IMG/VR virus record: IMGVR_UViG_3300024999_002465
Coordinates: 1 to 55,069 of that record
Strand: one strand, 5' to 3'
DNA length: 55,069 nucleotides
From: a virus
In this document: positions 25,128-34,067 of the stretch, piece by piece
Position numbering within the stretch: the stretch's first letter is position 1
How the letters are laid out: every line of letters begins with the position of its first letter
Position numbers and translations under genes: made by a program
Notes under the pieces: generated by a model
The model's database searches: none
The model's input: only the letters and a program-made list of their open reading frames with translations
Told to the model about the DNA's origin: nothing

Positions 25128-25775
25128 TTATTCCGTATCAAATAATTCCATAGTTTCTTCTTCTATTTCGGACATAAAATAAGAAGGTATTTCACCTTCA
25201 ATAATTGCTCCTGCACACATATAATGAGGATTTACAAATATTTTCTTATGTAATCCATCTTTATATCTCTTGATTAGATTTTTCTTTTCTAAAGACTTTA
25301 TAATATCATTTGCTTTTCTAGGACTCATCCCTGCTAACTCTGCAAGATATTCTACCGTAGGAAATTCTCTGTCTATAATTACACAATTTGTTCTGAACTC
25401 AACAAATGGCTGAATAGTGAACATGAATCCCTTTTCAAAAATATCCAATGTCTTATTCATAATTAACTCGACTCCTTCACCCCTATATACTTTAATGAAT
25501 AAGTCCTTCTTTGTGTCTTTCCAAGCAATACATGTTGTTTCAATTGGTACTTTATCACTTTTATTCTTTATTTTTCTATTTACATCAATACCATATTTTC
25601 TTAATAATTTTGAATGTTCATGAAAATCTTTTAACTGAGCATTTTCAATTTCTCTCTTGACTGCTCCCAAATATTCTAAATTATTAAATGATTCTCCAGT
25701 AAGAAGATAAACATAACGATCATCATCAATTTTGTGCCATTGTATATCAATTTGTTTTTCTAAATCAGTTGGCAT
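25128..25775 (-). CDS. RepL-like replication or regulatory protein
   Basis: 215 aa from ATG 25775. The C-terminal half is a winged helix (FPTVEYLAELAGMSPRKANDIIKSLEKKNLIKRYK) followed by KKIFVNPHYMCAGAII, the same order as Firmicute RepL proteins. A second initiator beside the rep gene at 10858 would be unusual, so a regulatory role is possible. The gap 25776-25927 is upstream of the start and shows a short hairpin (ACTGCATGTGGTGCAGT) near 25829. Confidence 0.5.
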   Translation of the reverse strand: MPTDLEKQIDIQWHKIDDDRYVYLLTGESFNNLEYLGAVKREIENAQLKDFHEHSKLLRKYGIDVNRKIKNKSDKVPIETTCIAWKDTKKDLFIKVYRGEGVELIMNKTLDIFEKGFMFTIQPFVEFRTNCVIIDREFPTVEYLAELAGMSPRKANDIIKSLEKKNLIKRYKDGLHKKIFVNPHYMCAGAIIEGEIPSYFMSEIEEETMELFDTE

Positions 25776-25927
25776 AATCAAATGCAACCCCTTCCTTTAT
25801 GAGTATTTACGAATATTCCTAAACTAACTGCATGTGGTGCAGTAAGAAAACTCTAATATGCAAAATATATTTATTTTAAAACCTGCAAATGTGCTTATAT
25901 CAATGGTTTCAAAACAAGTTTCTCAAT

Positions 25928-26203
25928 TTACTTCTTACTTCTTAAATAGTTCCCCAAGTATTCTCGAACAGTTTTGAGAATACTATTTTTGCATTTTCCA
26001 AACTCAATAAGATTTAATGAAATATTATTAGAATTATAATTTTTATAAATATTGATAAATTCATTTTTATTTCCTTCAAAATGTAAAAATACTTTTGGTT
26101 TATTACCACGTTTTTCTACAACATCAAATCCAACATGTTTAAATCCAAGATAATTTAAATAAGCACAAAAATTAGAATCACTATACCTAAATAAAACTTC
26201 CAT
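25928..26203 (-). CDS. Hypothetical protein
   Basis: 91 aa, SD AAGGAGG. MEVLFRYSDSNFCAYLNYLGFKHVGFDVVEKRGNKPKVFLHFEG resembles small phage proteins of the DUF5659 type; the C-terminus is a basic helix. Function unknown. Confidence 0.6.
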   Translation of the reverse strand: MEVLFRYSDSNFCAYLNYLGFKHVGFDVVEKRGNKPKVFLHFEGNKNEFINIYKNYNSNNISLNLIEFGKCKNSILKTVREYLGNYLRSKK

Positions 26204-26237
26204 AATTAAATGTCCTCCTTTAATAATTTTATATTTT

Positions 26238-26372
26238 CTAAACTAAATCTTTAATTACTTGTGATACTCTGTGCTTTAATTTTCTTTCAAATTGATTTTC
26301 TTGGTCTTCTATTATTTCACCAGTTTCTTTATTAATAATTTGATTATCATTTGTTTTTATGTATTTTGACAT
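26238..26372 (-). CDS. Small hypothetical protein
   Basis: 44 aa (MSKYIKTNDNQIINKETGEII ... RVSQVIKDLV), AAGGTGG upstream of ATG. The DNQIINKETGEII beta pair is common in phage small proteins. Confidence 0.55.
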   Translation of the reverse strand: MSKYIKTNDNQIINKETGEIIEDQENQFERKLKHRVSQVIKDLV

Positions 26373-26420
26373 ATTTATTAACACCACCTTAATTTTTATT
26401 AAATAATTAAATAATCAATC

Positions 26421-26470
26421 CTAGTCATTGAGCGTCAGCGAAATGGCTAGAAGAGTGCAACGCTTTGCAC
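26421..26470. other. Structured non-coding stretch, GC-richer than surroundings
   Basis: CTAG-CATT paired with AATG-CTAG (26421-26450) and the hairpin GTGCAA/TTGCAC (26455-26470). Lies in the leader of the 44-aa gene. The rest of 26373-26578 has no gene. Confidence 0.35.
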
Positions 26471-26578
26471 GATACACTTGTTTTTGTTAGGGTTCTCTTA
26501 TACTTTGTCAATAATTAATTTAATTTTCATTTCTTAAACATCTCCTTTAATATTTTATTTGTTTCCTTAAAAGTATAT

Positions 26579-26630
26579 AAAGGGAATGCACTAAGGATTG
26601 TGCAGTTCGGATGGCCTATCCTATCCCTTT
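26579..26630. other. Three-way-junction-like element
   Basis: Closing stem AAAGGGA/TCCCTTT encloses two hairpins, TGCAC/GTGCA and GGAT/ATCC. The GGAT arm can also pair with the loop of the other hairpin, so a switch is conceivable. Confidence 0.45.
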
Positions 26631-26647
26631 ACTGTGTTATTTCAACA

Positions 26648-26677
26648 CAAAAAGAAACACTTCAAATTAATGAAGTG
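26648..26677 (-). terminator. Terminator after the 94-aa gene
   Basis: CACTTCA/TGAAGTG stem followed on the - strand by TTTCTTTTT. Confidence 0.75.
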
Positions 26678-26717
26678 CCTCAATTTCTATTGTAATATTA
26701 AATTATAAAATCACCAA

Positions 26718-27002
26718 TCAAAATGGACAAGTATCATCTATAATATCCTTATCCTTTGATTTATCTTTTACTTTCTTCATAGAATCAATCAACTCTTCAC
26801 ATTCCCATGGAGTTAGTTCTCTATATTCACTATCCTCAATATCTTTTTCATAATATCTATCATTCTCGTAACATAAAATATGTAGATAATCATGTATTTC
26901 TTTTGCAGTCGTATTATCACTTTCATTCTCATATTGAGATTTAGACAATAAATCAATGAGAAATTTTGCTTCATATTCGTTTAATCCTAAGAATTTTTTC
27001 AT
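26718..27002 (-). CDS. Hypothetical protein
   Basis: 94 aa, AGGAGAG upstream. Acidic and helical (LNEYEAKFLIDLLSKSQYENE ... TPWECEELIDSMKK). No known family. Confidence 0.65.
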   Translation of the reverse strand: MKKFLGLNEYEAKFLIDLLSKSQYENESDNTTAKEIHDYLHILCYENDRYYEKDIEDSEYRELTPWECEELIDSMKKVKDKSKDKDIIDDTCPF

Positions 27003-27042
27003 GTTGTTTTTATCTCTCCTTTTGTTTATTAATTAATAAAGA

Positions 27043-27061
27043 GTTGTCCAGATCGGACAAC
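27043..27061 (-). terminator. Hairpin after the antirepressor
   Basis: GTTGTCC/GGACAAC with a 5-base loop, then TCTTTATT on the - strand. Confidence 0.6.
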
Positions 27062-27093
27062 CCCTTATATAGATGTGTAACATTTATGCATAA

Positions 27094-28233
27094 TCAATCT
27101 ACATTCCTTATGTAGCAATATATCTTCCCATCTTTATAATTCTCTACATCCATATTCTTCTCAACAATAATTTTATCAATTATGCAATCATCTTCCCCAT
27201 ACTCTCTTGTTATAATTTGATCGAAAGCACTCTTCAATAGATTTTGTTTGTCAAATTTTGCCAAGCAATCAAATTTTATATAAACAACAATTGGCATATC
27301 CCAATTAACATCCAACTCTTCTTTTGGTATTAATTGATGCGAGGGAAAATTTCTAATCCAATTGTTATATGTGTTAGTTTTGACTGTAATATTCTTGCCA
27401 GTATAATCGCTCACAACAGTCTGATAGAGATAGTTTTCCGACATTCCATGTACATTTAAGCACATATATTCTGATAATGAAGGGTTTAATATAGCAATTC
27501 TATTTTCTAAACTATTTAATGCTTCCTCTTTATCATCAATTATTTGCAATTGTTTGCTAATAATTTTATTTTTATATGATATTGTTTGTCCTCTACTTTT
27601 ATTTCCAGTTTCTTTTTGTTTCTTACCTATGATAGATATTACTTCAGCAAGTACCAAAGCGAAAGATCCTTTGCCATTATCAATTAATATTTGTTTTCTA
27701 TCTTTTAAAGATTTAATAATCAAATTCTGAATATTATTCTTTTCTTTTCCGTCTTTATTTTTATGATATATCATACATTCTTTATACTCTAACTCAATTG
27801 ATTCTATATTACATATCCTGAACGTATTTCTTATCTTTTTATTTGTAGAGTATTTATCAAGTTTCATCTCTTGTTCTTCTGTAATATCTTTAGACACATA
27901 AGCACCATTTTGACGAATTTCTGTCAACACCTTGCCAACCCATATCATAAATTGTGTTGCTCTATTATTGCTCGCTTTGCCAATTAGTGGATACATTATG
28001 TATTCTGGGATAAAATCACCCGTCGACACAAGTGTCGATGCTCCTAAATCAGCTAAATGCTTATTAACTCTTGCCCACTTAATACACTCATTTCCACTCT
28101 TTGCAATTTCTGTCCAACCACAAAATCTAGCAACTTCATCAATTCTAACTTCACTACCAGAAATTCCTTCTCTAAATGCTACCTCTTGATCCTCATAGAT
28201 TTTTGTTAATACATTGTTATTATTGTTAATCAT
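27094..28233 (-). CDS. BRO-N-type antirepressor-like protein
   Basis: 379 aa. Residues 25-120 (VRIDEVARFCGWTE...WARVNKHLADLG...ATQFMIWVGKVLTEIRQNGAYV) fit the BRO-N DNA-binding domain of phage antirepressors. The middle has a coiled coil (KQLQIIDDKEEALNSLENRI). The C-terminus (TNTYNNWIRNFPSHQLIPKEEL) is like the DNA-binding end of such proteins. Probably antagonises a phage repressor. Confidence 0.7.
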   Translation of the reverse strand: MINNNNNVLTKIYEDQEVAFREGISGSEVRIDEVARFCGWTEIAKSGNECIKWARVNKHLADLGASTLVSTGDFIPEYIMYPLIGKASNNRATQFMIWVGKVLTEIRQNGAYVSKDITEEQEMKLDKYSTNKKIRNTFRICNIESIELEYKECMIYHKNKDGKEKNNIQNLIIKSLKDRKQILIDNGKGSFALVLAEVISIIGKKQKETGNKSRGQTISYKNKIISKQLQIIDDKEEALNSLENRIAILNPSLSEYMCLNVHGMSENYLYQTVVSDYTGKNITVKTNTYNNWIRNFPSHQLIPKEELDVNWDMPIVVYIKFDCLAKFDKQNLLKSAFDQIITREYGEDDCIIDKIIVEKNMDVENYKDGKIYCYIRNVD

Positions 28234-28285
28234 TTACTATTCCTTCTTTCTTTTTAATTTTTAAAATAAATATAATTATTATTTA

Positions 28286-28498
28286 TTAATTATAGGGAAT
28301 GTCTTTATTTCTACTATGTGTTCTCCAAATTTCATAAACGTCTGCCGTATCTTTTCTGTCAAACTTATGCCACATCTTTTTTGTTACATAATGAATTCCA
28401 ACATCCTTGACTACCTTTCCTCTGGAAACATAGAATTGAGTTTGCAATAGGTTATAAACGAAAACATATTTATCTACTGGATCAATTTCTAATTCCAA
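28286..28498 (-). CDS. Small hypothetical protein
   Basis: 70 aa from TTG 28498 (AAAGGAGG 8 bases upstream; GTG at 28507 overlaps the SD). MELEIDPVDKYVFVYNLLQTQFYVSRGKVV...WHKFDRKDTADVYEIWRTH. Basic, no known family. Confidence 0.55.
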   Translation of the reverse strand: MELEIDPVDKYVFVYNLLQTQFYVSRGKVVKDVGIHYVTKKMWHKFDRKDTADVYEIWRTHSRNKDIPYN

Positions 28499-28540
28499 TT
28501 TTCTCACCTCCTTTCAATAAATTGATTAAATTTAAACATA

Positions 28541-28575
28541 ATAAAAGAGAGGAAATTATTTTCATAAGTCCTCTC
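28541..28575 (-). terminator. Terminator upstream of the 70-aa gene
   Basis: GAGAGG/CCTCTC with a 17-base interior and TTTTATTAT after it on the - strand. It follows repeat copy B. Confidence 0.6.
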
Positions 28576-28650
28576 GAAATCACTAAAAATATACAATTAT
28601 CCAATTACTACCAACCATGAAACCTGCCTATAGCTTGATTCTCAAAATCC
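28570..28650. repeat. Dispersed repeat, copy B
   Basis: + strand CTCTCGAAATCACTAAAA ... GAAACCTGCCTATAGCTTGATTCTCAAAA. Related to copies at 28817 and 31293. The gene-free stretch 28499-29110 also holds inverted repeats ATTCTCAA/TTGAGAAT and an 11-codon hydrophobic peptide frame with GGAGG (28962-28997). Confidence 0.4.
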
Positions 28651-28816
28651 CAAAATCTTAAAATATCCCTTAAATTGAGAATTTCATTTTAATTTATGAT
28701 TCTCTCATAGACAGATGAATTATATAAATACTATAAATTAGAATCCCAAATATCACAGAATAAACATAAACCATATTATTGACTTCCCTTGGCATTAAGT
28801 ATTTAAATCAATAAAA

Positions 28817-28870
28817 ACCTCTCTAAAACACAACTCTGAAACCTTACTCTAGCAATGCTTTCAGCCTACA
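28817..28870. repeat. Dispersed repeat, copy C
   Basis: CCTCTCTAAAACACAACTC then TGAAACCTTACTCTAGCAATGCTTTCAG. Shares the order of blocks seen in copies A and B but is shorter. Confidence 0.35.
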
Positions 28871-29110
28871 TATTTTGTCTAATCAACAAATAGACATCTC
28901 TAAGCTTGACAAATTGAAGTATGGTAAGATTGTGTCAGAATTTATAGTTGGAGGCTTATAGATGGTTTTGTTTGTGATATTATTGATTATTGGTTAATAT
29001 TATGTAATAAAAAATAGTCTAATTTAAATATATTGAGTAATCCAAAATATATTTTTATACAAAAATTTGTATAAAGTTTATCAATTTTATTTAAAACATT
29101 TTTCATATAA

Positions 29111-29662
29111 TTATTTCTCCTCTGTAATTGTTATACTTTTTTGTACAGTATCTATAACGCTATTTATGGCATTTTTTGCTTCTTTGTTAGATTTCTCTAA
29201 TATTGCATTATAAACTTCATTCAACATGTCCTCTGGGACAGTTAGTTTATTAGTTTCTGTTTTTTGAATATTTTCAACAGCAATTGTTTCGGTAGAACTA
29301 TAAGATGAAACAACTGTTGGTTTTAAAACTTCATTATAACCTTTATTAAATTCTAACAAACTAGCCTCTATAATTGATCTCCATTGATATTCATCCATGT
29401 TTATTCCATAATTCTTTGAAAGTTTTTGGGCAGAAGTTATAGCAGAACTTAATTTTACACTACTATCAAATTTCATATCTTTAGAAACTTGTTCTGTGAA
29501 AAGAATTGCGTTTCTAGCAATAGATTGTAAAAGTTGTAATTGTTTTGCATTTGTATGTTGTCTGATGAATTTCACAATAAATGTTATTACGATTGGCAAA
29601 CCAGTTGTAATTATAGTAAGAATTAAATTGTAAAGCATTGCTTGAATTTGAGTATTATCCAT
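29111..29662 (-). CDS. Phage holin, LLH type
   Basis: 183 aa from ATG 29662 (AAGGAG 11 bases upstream). One N-terminal membrane span (LYNLILTIITTGLPIVITFIV), then a cytoplasmic helical domain with QLLQSIARNAILFTEQV and KLSSAITSAQKLSKNYGI, the pattern of the LLH holin family. It would let the amidase at 30361 reach the wall. Confidence 0.75.
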   Translation of the reverse strand: MDNTQIQAMLYNLILTIITTGLPIVITFIVKFIRQHTNAKQLQLLQSIARNAILFTEQVSKDMKFDSSVKLSSAITSAQKLSKNYGINMDEYQWRSIIEASLLEFNKGYNEVLKPTVVSSYSSTETIAVENIQKTETNKLTVPEDMLNEVYNAILEKSNKEAKNAINSVIDTVQKSITITEEK

Positions 29663-29687
29663 ATTAATCATTCTCCTTAATTTTTAT

Positions 29688-30167
29688 TTATTTAATAGTA
29701 ATTCCGTACTTCACAGCCACAATTGAAGTTATTAGTAAACTTACAATTCCTATAATTTTCAATGCCATACTCAAATTATTATGTAATTTTATCTTTTTTA
29801 TTTCAGTATCGCTTATTATTTCTTGCTTTTTTATTTCTGTATTACCAGTTGAATTTCCAATGGCTATTTGGCTAATTGTATTTATTAAGAGATTGGAAGT
29901 TTGTAAATTTTGCAATGTAGTATTTTCTACTCTAGCTAAAGTACTATCCAGAGAATTAAATCTACTTTCGTAGGCGATGTCTTTTAACTCAAGTTCATGG
30001 AGTTTTTCACCATGATTAATCATTTTATCAGAAAGTCCACAAATTTTTTCTTCATGTACATTTGTCTTAGTTTGTAAAACTATAATTTTTTCGGAATGAC
30101 TATCTAGAACCTCTTTAATTTCATTTTCATCCACACTCAACACCTCTTCCATAATTATATTTTGCAT
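29688..30167 (-). CDS. XhlA-like coiled-coil membrane protein
   Basis: 159 aa. Long coiled coil (ILQTKTNVHEEKICGLSDKM...RFNSLDSTLARVEN) and one C-terminal span (MALKIIGIVSLLITSIVAV), like XhlA/hemolysin-type proteins near holins. Helps lysis or anchors the tail lysis complex. Confidence 0.6.
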   Translation of the reverse strand: MQNIIMEEVLSVDENEIKEVLDSHSEKIIVLQTKTNVHEEKICGLSDKMINHGEKLHELELKDIAYESRFNSLDSTLARVENTTLQNLQTSNLLINTISQIAIGNSTGNTEIKKQEIISDTEIKKIKLHNNLSMALKIIGIVSLLITSIVAVKYGITIK

Positions 30168-30236
30168 TTGACTTTTACCCCTTTCTGTGTTAACCTTACG
30201 TCAATGGATGCAATATTTAGATTATTGCAAACAGGA

Positions 30237-30266
30237 GACAGTCCAGATCGGGTAAGTCTGGCTGTC
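30237..30266. terminator. Hairpin between the amidase and XhlA-like genes
   Basis: GACAG-CCAGA paired with TCTGG-CTGTC with one bulged T. No long U-run, so perhaps an RNA processing or partial terminator site. Confidence 0.45.
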
Positions 30267-30360
30267 ATACATAAATAATTGAATAAATAAATTTTACTAA
30301 AGAAAAACTAGTAAATTAGATTAAAAGAGGCGTAATTTATTTTTACACCTCTAATTTGAA

Positions 30361-31227
30361 TTATCCGAGATATTTATTAACTTCAGCGCAAGTATCAAAT
30401 TTATTATTTCCACTTAGCAAAATCTCTTGAGGATGTTTTACAGAACTGCCTCCAATTATAAATAATTGCTTTGCTAAAAATGCATCTTTGGGACATGATT
30501 TATCAGCATGACGAATAAAAATAGCACAATTATATTTTAGAGCTACATCGCCTCCTGCAAAGTAATCATCTTTACTATACAAGAGAACGGCTTTTTCTAA
30601 CACATTACCATCTCCTTGATTATTAATTGTTGATTGAGTAGTTGAAGTAGAATTATCTTTATAAACTATCCCTAAATGCTCTAATATCCCCTTACTAATA
30701 GCAATACTCGCTTTATCCATATTTGCTAAAATTACGTCTTCTTCACTATCAATAAACCCATATTCTACTAAACAAGCATCTGTATTTGTTTTATCAAATA
30801 ATCTTAATACATAGAAATTACTTGCTTTAACCTTTCTATCTATCATCATATTTAATGCTGAAACCATATTGTTTTGAATACTTCTACTTAATTTCTCATC
30901 TGTTCCTCCAAATTTGTAACAGTGGCATTCTAAACCTTTTGCTGATTTATTAAACGCATTATTGTGTAATGAGCAGAATACATCAGGATTATATTGTTTT
31001 GCAATTGCAATTCTGTTCTGCAAATCAATATTTTCATCATAACCGTTTGGACAAAAATCTTTGTCGGTTGTCCTTGTATAATTCACTATTACATTGTGTT
31101 GTTGAAGTATTTTTCCAACTTTTAATCCTAAATTTAGATTATTATTTTTTTCTTGTGTCTTTATTCCAATACTGCCTGGATCTCTGCCCCCATGTCCTAT
31201 ATCAAGAACACACGTTTTATTATTCAA
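30361..31227 (-). CDS. N-acetylmuramoyl-L-alanine amidase (endolysin)
   Basis: 288 aa from TTG, GGAAGG upstream. Amidase_3 domain: LDIGHGGRDPGSIG (His ligand), NRIAIAKQYNPDVFCSLHNNA (second His), LVEYGFIDSEEDVILA (catalytic Glu). The C-terminal 80 residues (AVLLYSKDDYFAGGDVALKYN...FIIGGSSVKHPQEIL) are a clostridial cell-wall-binding type 2 repeat. This is the best host clue in the window. Confidence 0.93.
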   Translation of the reverse strand: MNNKTCVLDIGHGGRDPGSIGIKTQEKNNNLNLGLKVGKILQQHNVIVNYTRTTDKDFCPNGYDENIDLQNRIAIAKQYNPDVFCSLHNNAFNKSAKGLECHCYKFGGTDEKLSRSIQNNMVSALNMMIDRKVKASNFYVLRLFDKTNTDACLVEYGFIDSEEDVILANMDKASIAISKGILEHLGIVYKDNSTSTTQSTINNQGDGNVLEKAVLLYSKDDYFAGGDVALKYNCAIFIRHADKSCPKDAFLAKQLFIIGGSSVKHPQEILLSGNNKFDTCAEVNKYLG

Positions 31228-31270
31228 TTATTTCACCTTCCTATATAATTTTCATAAACCAATAAATAAA

Positions 31271-31298
31271 AAGAGACAGTTTAACAAAACCATCTCTT
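31271..31298 (-). terminator. Terminator upstream of the amidase gene
   Basis: AAGAGATGGTTT/AAACTGTCTCTT stem (one mismatch) followed by TTTATTTATT on the - strand. It follows repeat copy A, so the pair could work as an attenuator for the lysis genes. Confidence 0.6.
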
Positions 31299-31388
31299 AA
31301 ATCACTAAAATATCATTAAATTTAACTAAAATTCAAATTATCACGAACCCTATAAACCCTTGCTATAAGCGACTTTCAAATTTACATC
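31293..31388. repeat. Dispersed repeat, copy A
   Basis: CTCTTAAATCACTAAAATA ... GAACCCTATAAACCCTTGC TATAAGCGACTTTCAAA. Matches copies B and C in block order. Confidence 0.4.
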
Positions 31389-31425
31389 TACCTAATCCAT
31401 TAAAACAACTATTTCAAATGGCTTT

Positions 31426-31456
31426 AAGATGGAGATGAATTTATCTCCATCTTTTT
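31426..31456 (+). terminator. Terminator-like hairpin
   Basis: AAGATGGAGAT/ATCTCCATCTT, 11 bp, 6-base loop, TTTTT on the + strand. No + gene reads into it, so it may act as an RNA end for the - strand esterase transcript or an unseen + transcript. Confidence 0.55.
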
Positions 31457-31500
31457 GTTTTTATGAATTATCAACTAATGAACAGTAAAGGTCTACTGCG

Positions 31501-32142
31501 CTACACTCGTAGTATCCTTAATTTTGCCCTGTTGATCGTATCGCCTGTTAAATATGCACCAAGACCATTATTAATCATCTTATTGTACAACTCATTAACT
31601 AATATACTTTGACATAACGGCGAAGGATGCACATTATCATAACCAATAAATAAATCGGCAGGAAGTACACCCCCTGCTATTGCATCAAACATTGCTTGAT
31701 ACCAGTCCGCATAAACTACATCCATAATGGTCGTAATATCAATTATCGCCTGTCTCCAAGGTGCGTAATTTGATTCCATAGGACTTGAAAAGTTTGACAC
31801 AGGGAAATAAGGAATACCACAATATACTATTTTAGCCCCTGTATTATAGCGTATTTCATTTATTGCGAAAGCTATGTCCGTCTTAAATTGTTCTATAGTA
31901 GCAGATGGGGCTCCGTTGCGTAATCTCCAATAATCATTAATTCCAAATTCCAAAACTACCACAGAAGGGTTGGCATCATAGACTTGTCGCAAGCTACTTA
32001 ACCTCATAAACAAAGATGAACCTGATAACCCAAACTTTTTCATATTTGCTGTTGGAAATCCAGTGTGTAATAGCTCGGCAATATTGTAATACTCAGTGTA
32101 GCTATCTCCCATTACCACTAACATTTTAGGGTTTGCAATCAT
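31501..32142 (-). CDS. SGNH/GDSL hydrolase of the tail
   Basis: 213 aa, AAAGGAG upstream. Block I VVMGDSYTEYYN (Ser), block III VVLEFGINDYWRL (Asn), block V GYDNVHPSPLCQ (Asp and His). Catalytic set complete. Such esterases on phage tails remove acetyl groups from surface glycans. Confidence 0.85.
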   Translation of the reverse strand: MIANPKMLVVMGDSYTEYYNIAELLHTGFPTANMKKFGLSGSSLFMRLSSLRQVYDANPSVVVLEFGINDYWRLRNGAPSATIEQFKTDIAFAINEIRYNTGAKIVYCGIPYFPVSNFSSPMESNYAPWRQAIIDITTIMDVVYADWYQAMFDAIAGGVLPADLFIGYDNVHPSPLCQSILVNELYNKMINNGLGAYLTGDTINRAKLRILRV

Positions 32143-32156
32143 ATCATCACACTCCT

Positions 32157-32753
32157 TTACAGATTTACAGGTTGGACAAAAATATTAAATGTCCCATCTG
32201 TCCGTATTAAATTTAAGAAAACCTTGTCAGGAACACCCCTATAACTCCTAACAATATTTTGCTTAATGCCGTTCGTTTGCATGATTACGCCGCTTACATC
32301 CATAATATTAGCCCAATATGTTTGTGTACCAGTATCTAGTGTTGTCAGTCCGTTGACCTGTAAATCCATGCCAGTAACAGGACTATCACTAACTTGTATC
32401 CCAACCATTAAAGCATTAAATCCAGTGCAATCAATTAGTGCAGATTGTCCAGACACAATGACATCTGTAAACACTTGCGTTACAGCACCCTTAGCCACCC
32501 TGCTAACCGTAACGCTGTCATTTTGATACATTAGGCCTGTTGCAAGGTCTACTTGTACGGTATTTACTACCGAAACCCCATTTGTAACTCCAAGAGTTGT
32601 TTGATCAATTCCTATTTTCCCCATTAAATTTGTACCTACTGGCAAAGCTGAACTTATTGTTATTTTTGGAGAAGATACTACATCTATTCCTTTTACCCAA
32701 TCACTTACATTTTTCCAGTAATCTCTAAGAGTTCCTAATTCTATTAAAGCCAT
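32157..32753 (-). CDS. Tail fibre-associated protein
   Basis: 198 aa. MALIELGTLRDYWKNVSDWVKGID then a beta-rich body with SALPVGTNLMGKIGIDQTTLGV. This N-terminus is common in tail-end proteins upstream of host-binding parts in Firmicute phages. Function inferred from context. Confidence 0.6.
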   Translation of the reverse strand: MALIELGTLRDYWKNVSDWVKGIDVVSSPKITISSALPVGTNLMGKIGIDQTTLGVTNGVSVVNTVQVDLATGLMYQNDSVTVSRVAKGAVTQVFTDVIVSGQSALIDCTGFNALMVGIQVSDSPVTGMDLQVNGLTTLDTGTQTYWANIMDVSGVIMQTNGIKQNIVRSYRGVPDKVFLNLIRTDGTFNIFVQPVNL

Positions 32754-32794
32754 ATCTCATTCACTCCATTTCTAAAATTATTATATTTTGTTTA

Positions 32795-33055
32795 TTAGCA
32801 CAACAAAGCAGACCATTTTATTTTAGTCCCAATAGGCATCATTACTTGAATTGTCGTAATAATAACGTCAGTAAAAATACAAAATTTTGTATGTAAAATA
32901 CTATTTGACCCATTAATTTTTAGCAATAATTCTGTATCGGATTCAATCGTTATAGAACTTAATGGAGTTAATGAAAAGTCAATCATTTCATTATTAATTA
33001 CTGTTGTATAAAAACCTTGAGCATCACCTTGTGAAGACAAAACACCTGAACTCAT
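32795..33055 (-). CDS. Small structural-region protein
   Basis: 86 aa from ATG 33055 (AAAGGAGGTGA upstream). All-beta, probably a small tail accessory. No family assigned. Confidence 0.55.
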   Translation of the reverse strand: MSSGVLSSQGDAQGFYTTVINNEMIDFSLTPLSSITIESDTELLLKINGSNSILHTKFCIFTDVIITTIQVMMPIGTKIKWSALLC

Positions 33056-33097
33056 AAAAATCACCTCCTTTCCTCATTTATTTAATAATTACTTTAC

Positions 33098-33550
33098 TTA
33101 ATTTGAAAAAGTAATAAGTTTCACAGAAGATAAATAACCTGTATAACCAGTTGTGTAACAACTAAAACCAAAAGAATAATCATGTCCAGGAATTAAATTA
33201 AAAATAGGCGATCTTTTAGTTGTAGGAGTACTCGCCAAAAGTGTAATATACCCTTTAGTTAAAGCTATATCGTCCCAATCATATAAAAAATAATCAACTC
33301 TCGATCCTGTTGATGAATAACCAACTATTTCCAATGCAAAATTTGTTTTAGGAGGCCAACGAGAATCTAAACTATAAATAAAATTTACATCTGTTGGGGT
33401 ATCATCAAGTGTACTAACTCCTAATCTAATAAATTTTGAAGTATCGACTGCTGTTGAAACTGGCGTATCTCTACTCCAAAGTAGATTGGGTACTTCAAAA
33501 TAATTTGATGTTTTTATTTTTTTTGGTGATGTTGGTATTCCATTAAACAT
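33098..33550 (-). CDS. Beta-sandwich tail protein
   Basis: 150 aa, start overlaps the previous stop (TAATG). Carbohydrate-binding-like composition (WPPKTNFALEIVGYSS, YFLYDWDDIALTKGYI). Likely host-binding. Confidence 0.55.
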   Translation of the reverse strand: MFNGIPTSPKKIKTSNYFEVPNLLWSRDTPVSTAVDTSKFIRLGVSTLDDTPTDVNFIYSLDSRWPPKTNFALEIVGYSSTGSRVDYFLYDWDDIALTKGYITLLASTPTTKRSPIFNLIPGHDYSFGFSCYTTGYTGYLSSVKLITFSN

Positions 33551-33990
33551 TAAAAATCACCACCTGACACAACAATTGAAAATCCAGAAGCTACAGTCGT
33601 GCCAATCGTTACATTTAATTTATATCCTGTTGGCAAAACTTGAATTGGAGGATAAACTTCTGATCCCTTATAAACTAATACATCTATATCTGCTAAAGCA
33701 GCAACTTCTGACAATGTAGTTGAAGGGCATGTAATTTCGTAAACAAGAGCATTATTAGCTGCAGTTGTATTTGCTAATCCATTATTAATAAAAAATCTCA
33801 TTACTGTGGCAACATTAGTTCCTAATGGTCTAACTTTTATTTGATCAATTCGAGTTCCATTCAATCCTCCTGTAGCTAATGTTACAACTGTACCAGTACC
33901 ATCTTTAGCTGTATTGGCAGTTGTTATAGCAGAAGTATTCCATGACACAATAGGGGTTAAAGGGAAAATAGGTTGTGTATTTGCTGACAT
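33550..33990 (-). CDS. Phage structural protein, tail or decoration type
   Basis: 146 aa. TANTAKDGTGTVVTLATGG, IDQIKVRPLGTNVATVMRFFINNG, LPTGYKLNVTIGTTVASGF, GGDF. This repeats the signature of a small structural protein that I recognise in many phages. Exact place in the virion unknown. Confidence 0.65.
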   Translation of the reverse strand: MSANTQPIFPLTPIVSWNTSAITTANTAKDGTGTVVTLATGGLNGTRIDQIKVRPLGTNVATVMRFFINNGLANTTAANNALVYEITCPSTTLSEVAALADIDVLVYKGSEVYPPIQVLPTGYKLNVTIGTTVASGFSIVVSGGDF

Positions 33991-34067
33991 TATAAAACCT
34001 CCTTAAATTTAACAATTGTGTATTCTCCAAATATCTCTTTTGCTTTAGCATCTTTTCTATTTCTCAT
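33990..34067 (-). CDS. 25-residue coupling peptide
   Basis: MRNRKDAKAKEIFGEYTIV then KFKEVL. Start ATGA overlaps the upstream stop and its own stop overlaps the next start (TAATG), the mark of tight translational coupling. Too small to classify. Confidence 0.5.
   Translation of the reverse strand: MRNRKDAKAKEIFGEYTIVKFKEVL

Noticed and set aside
30237-30266. Riboswitch before the XhlA-like gene
   Set aside because: Simple bulged hairpin only, no conserved aptamer seen.
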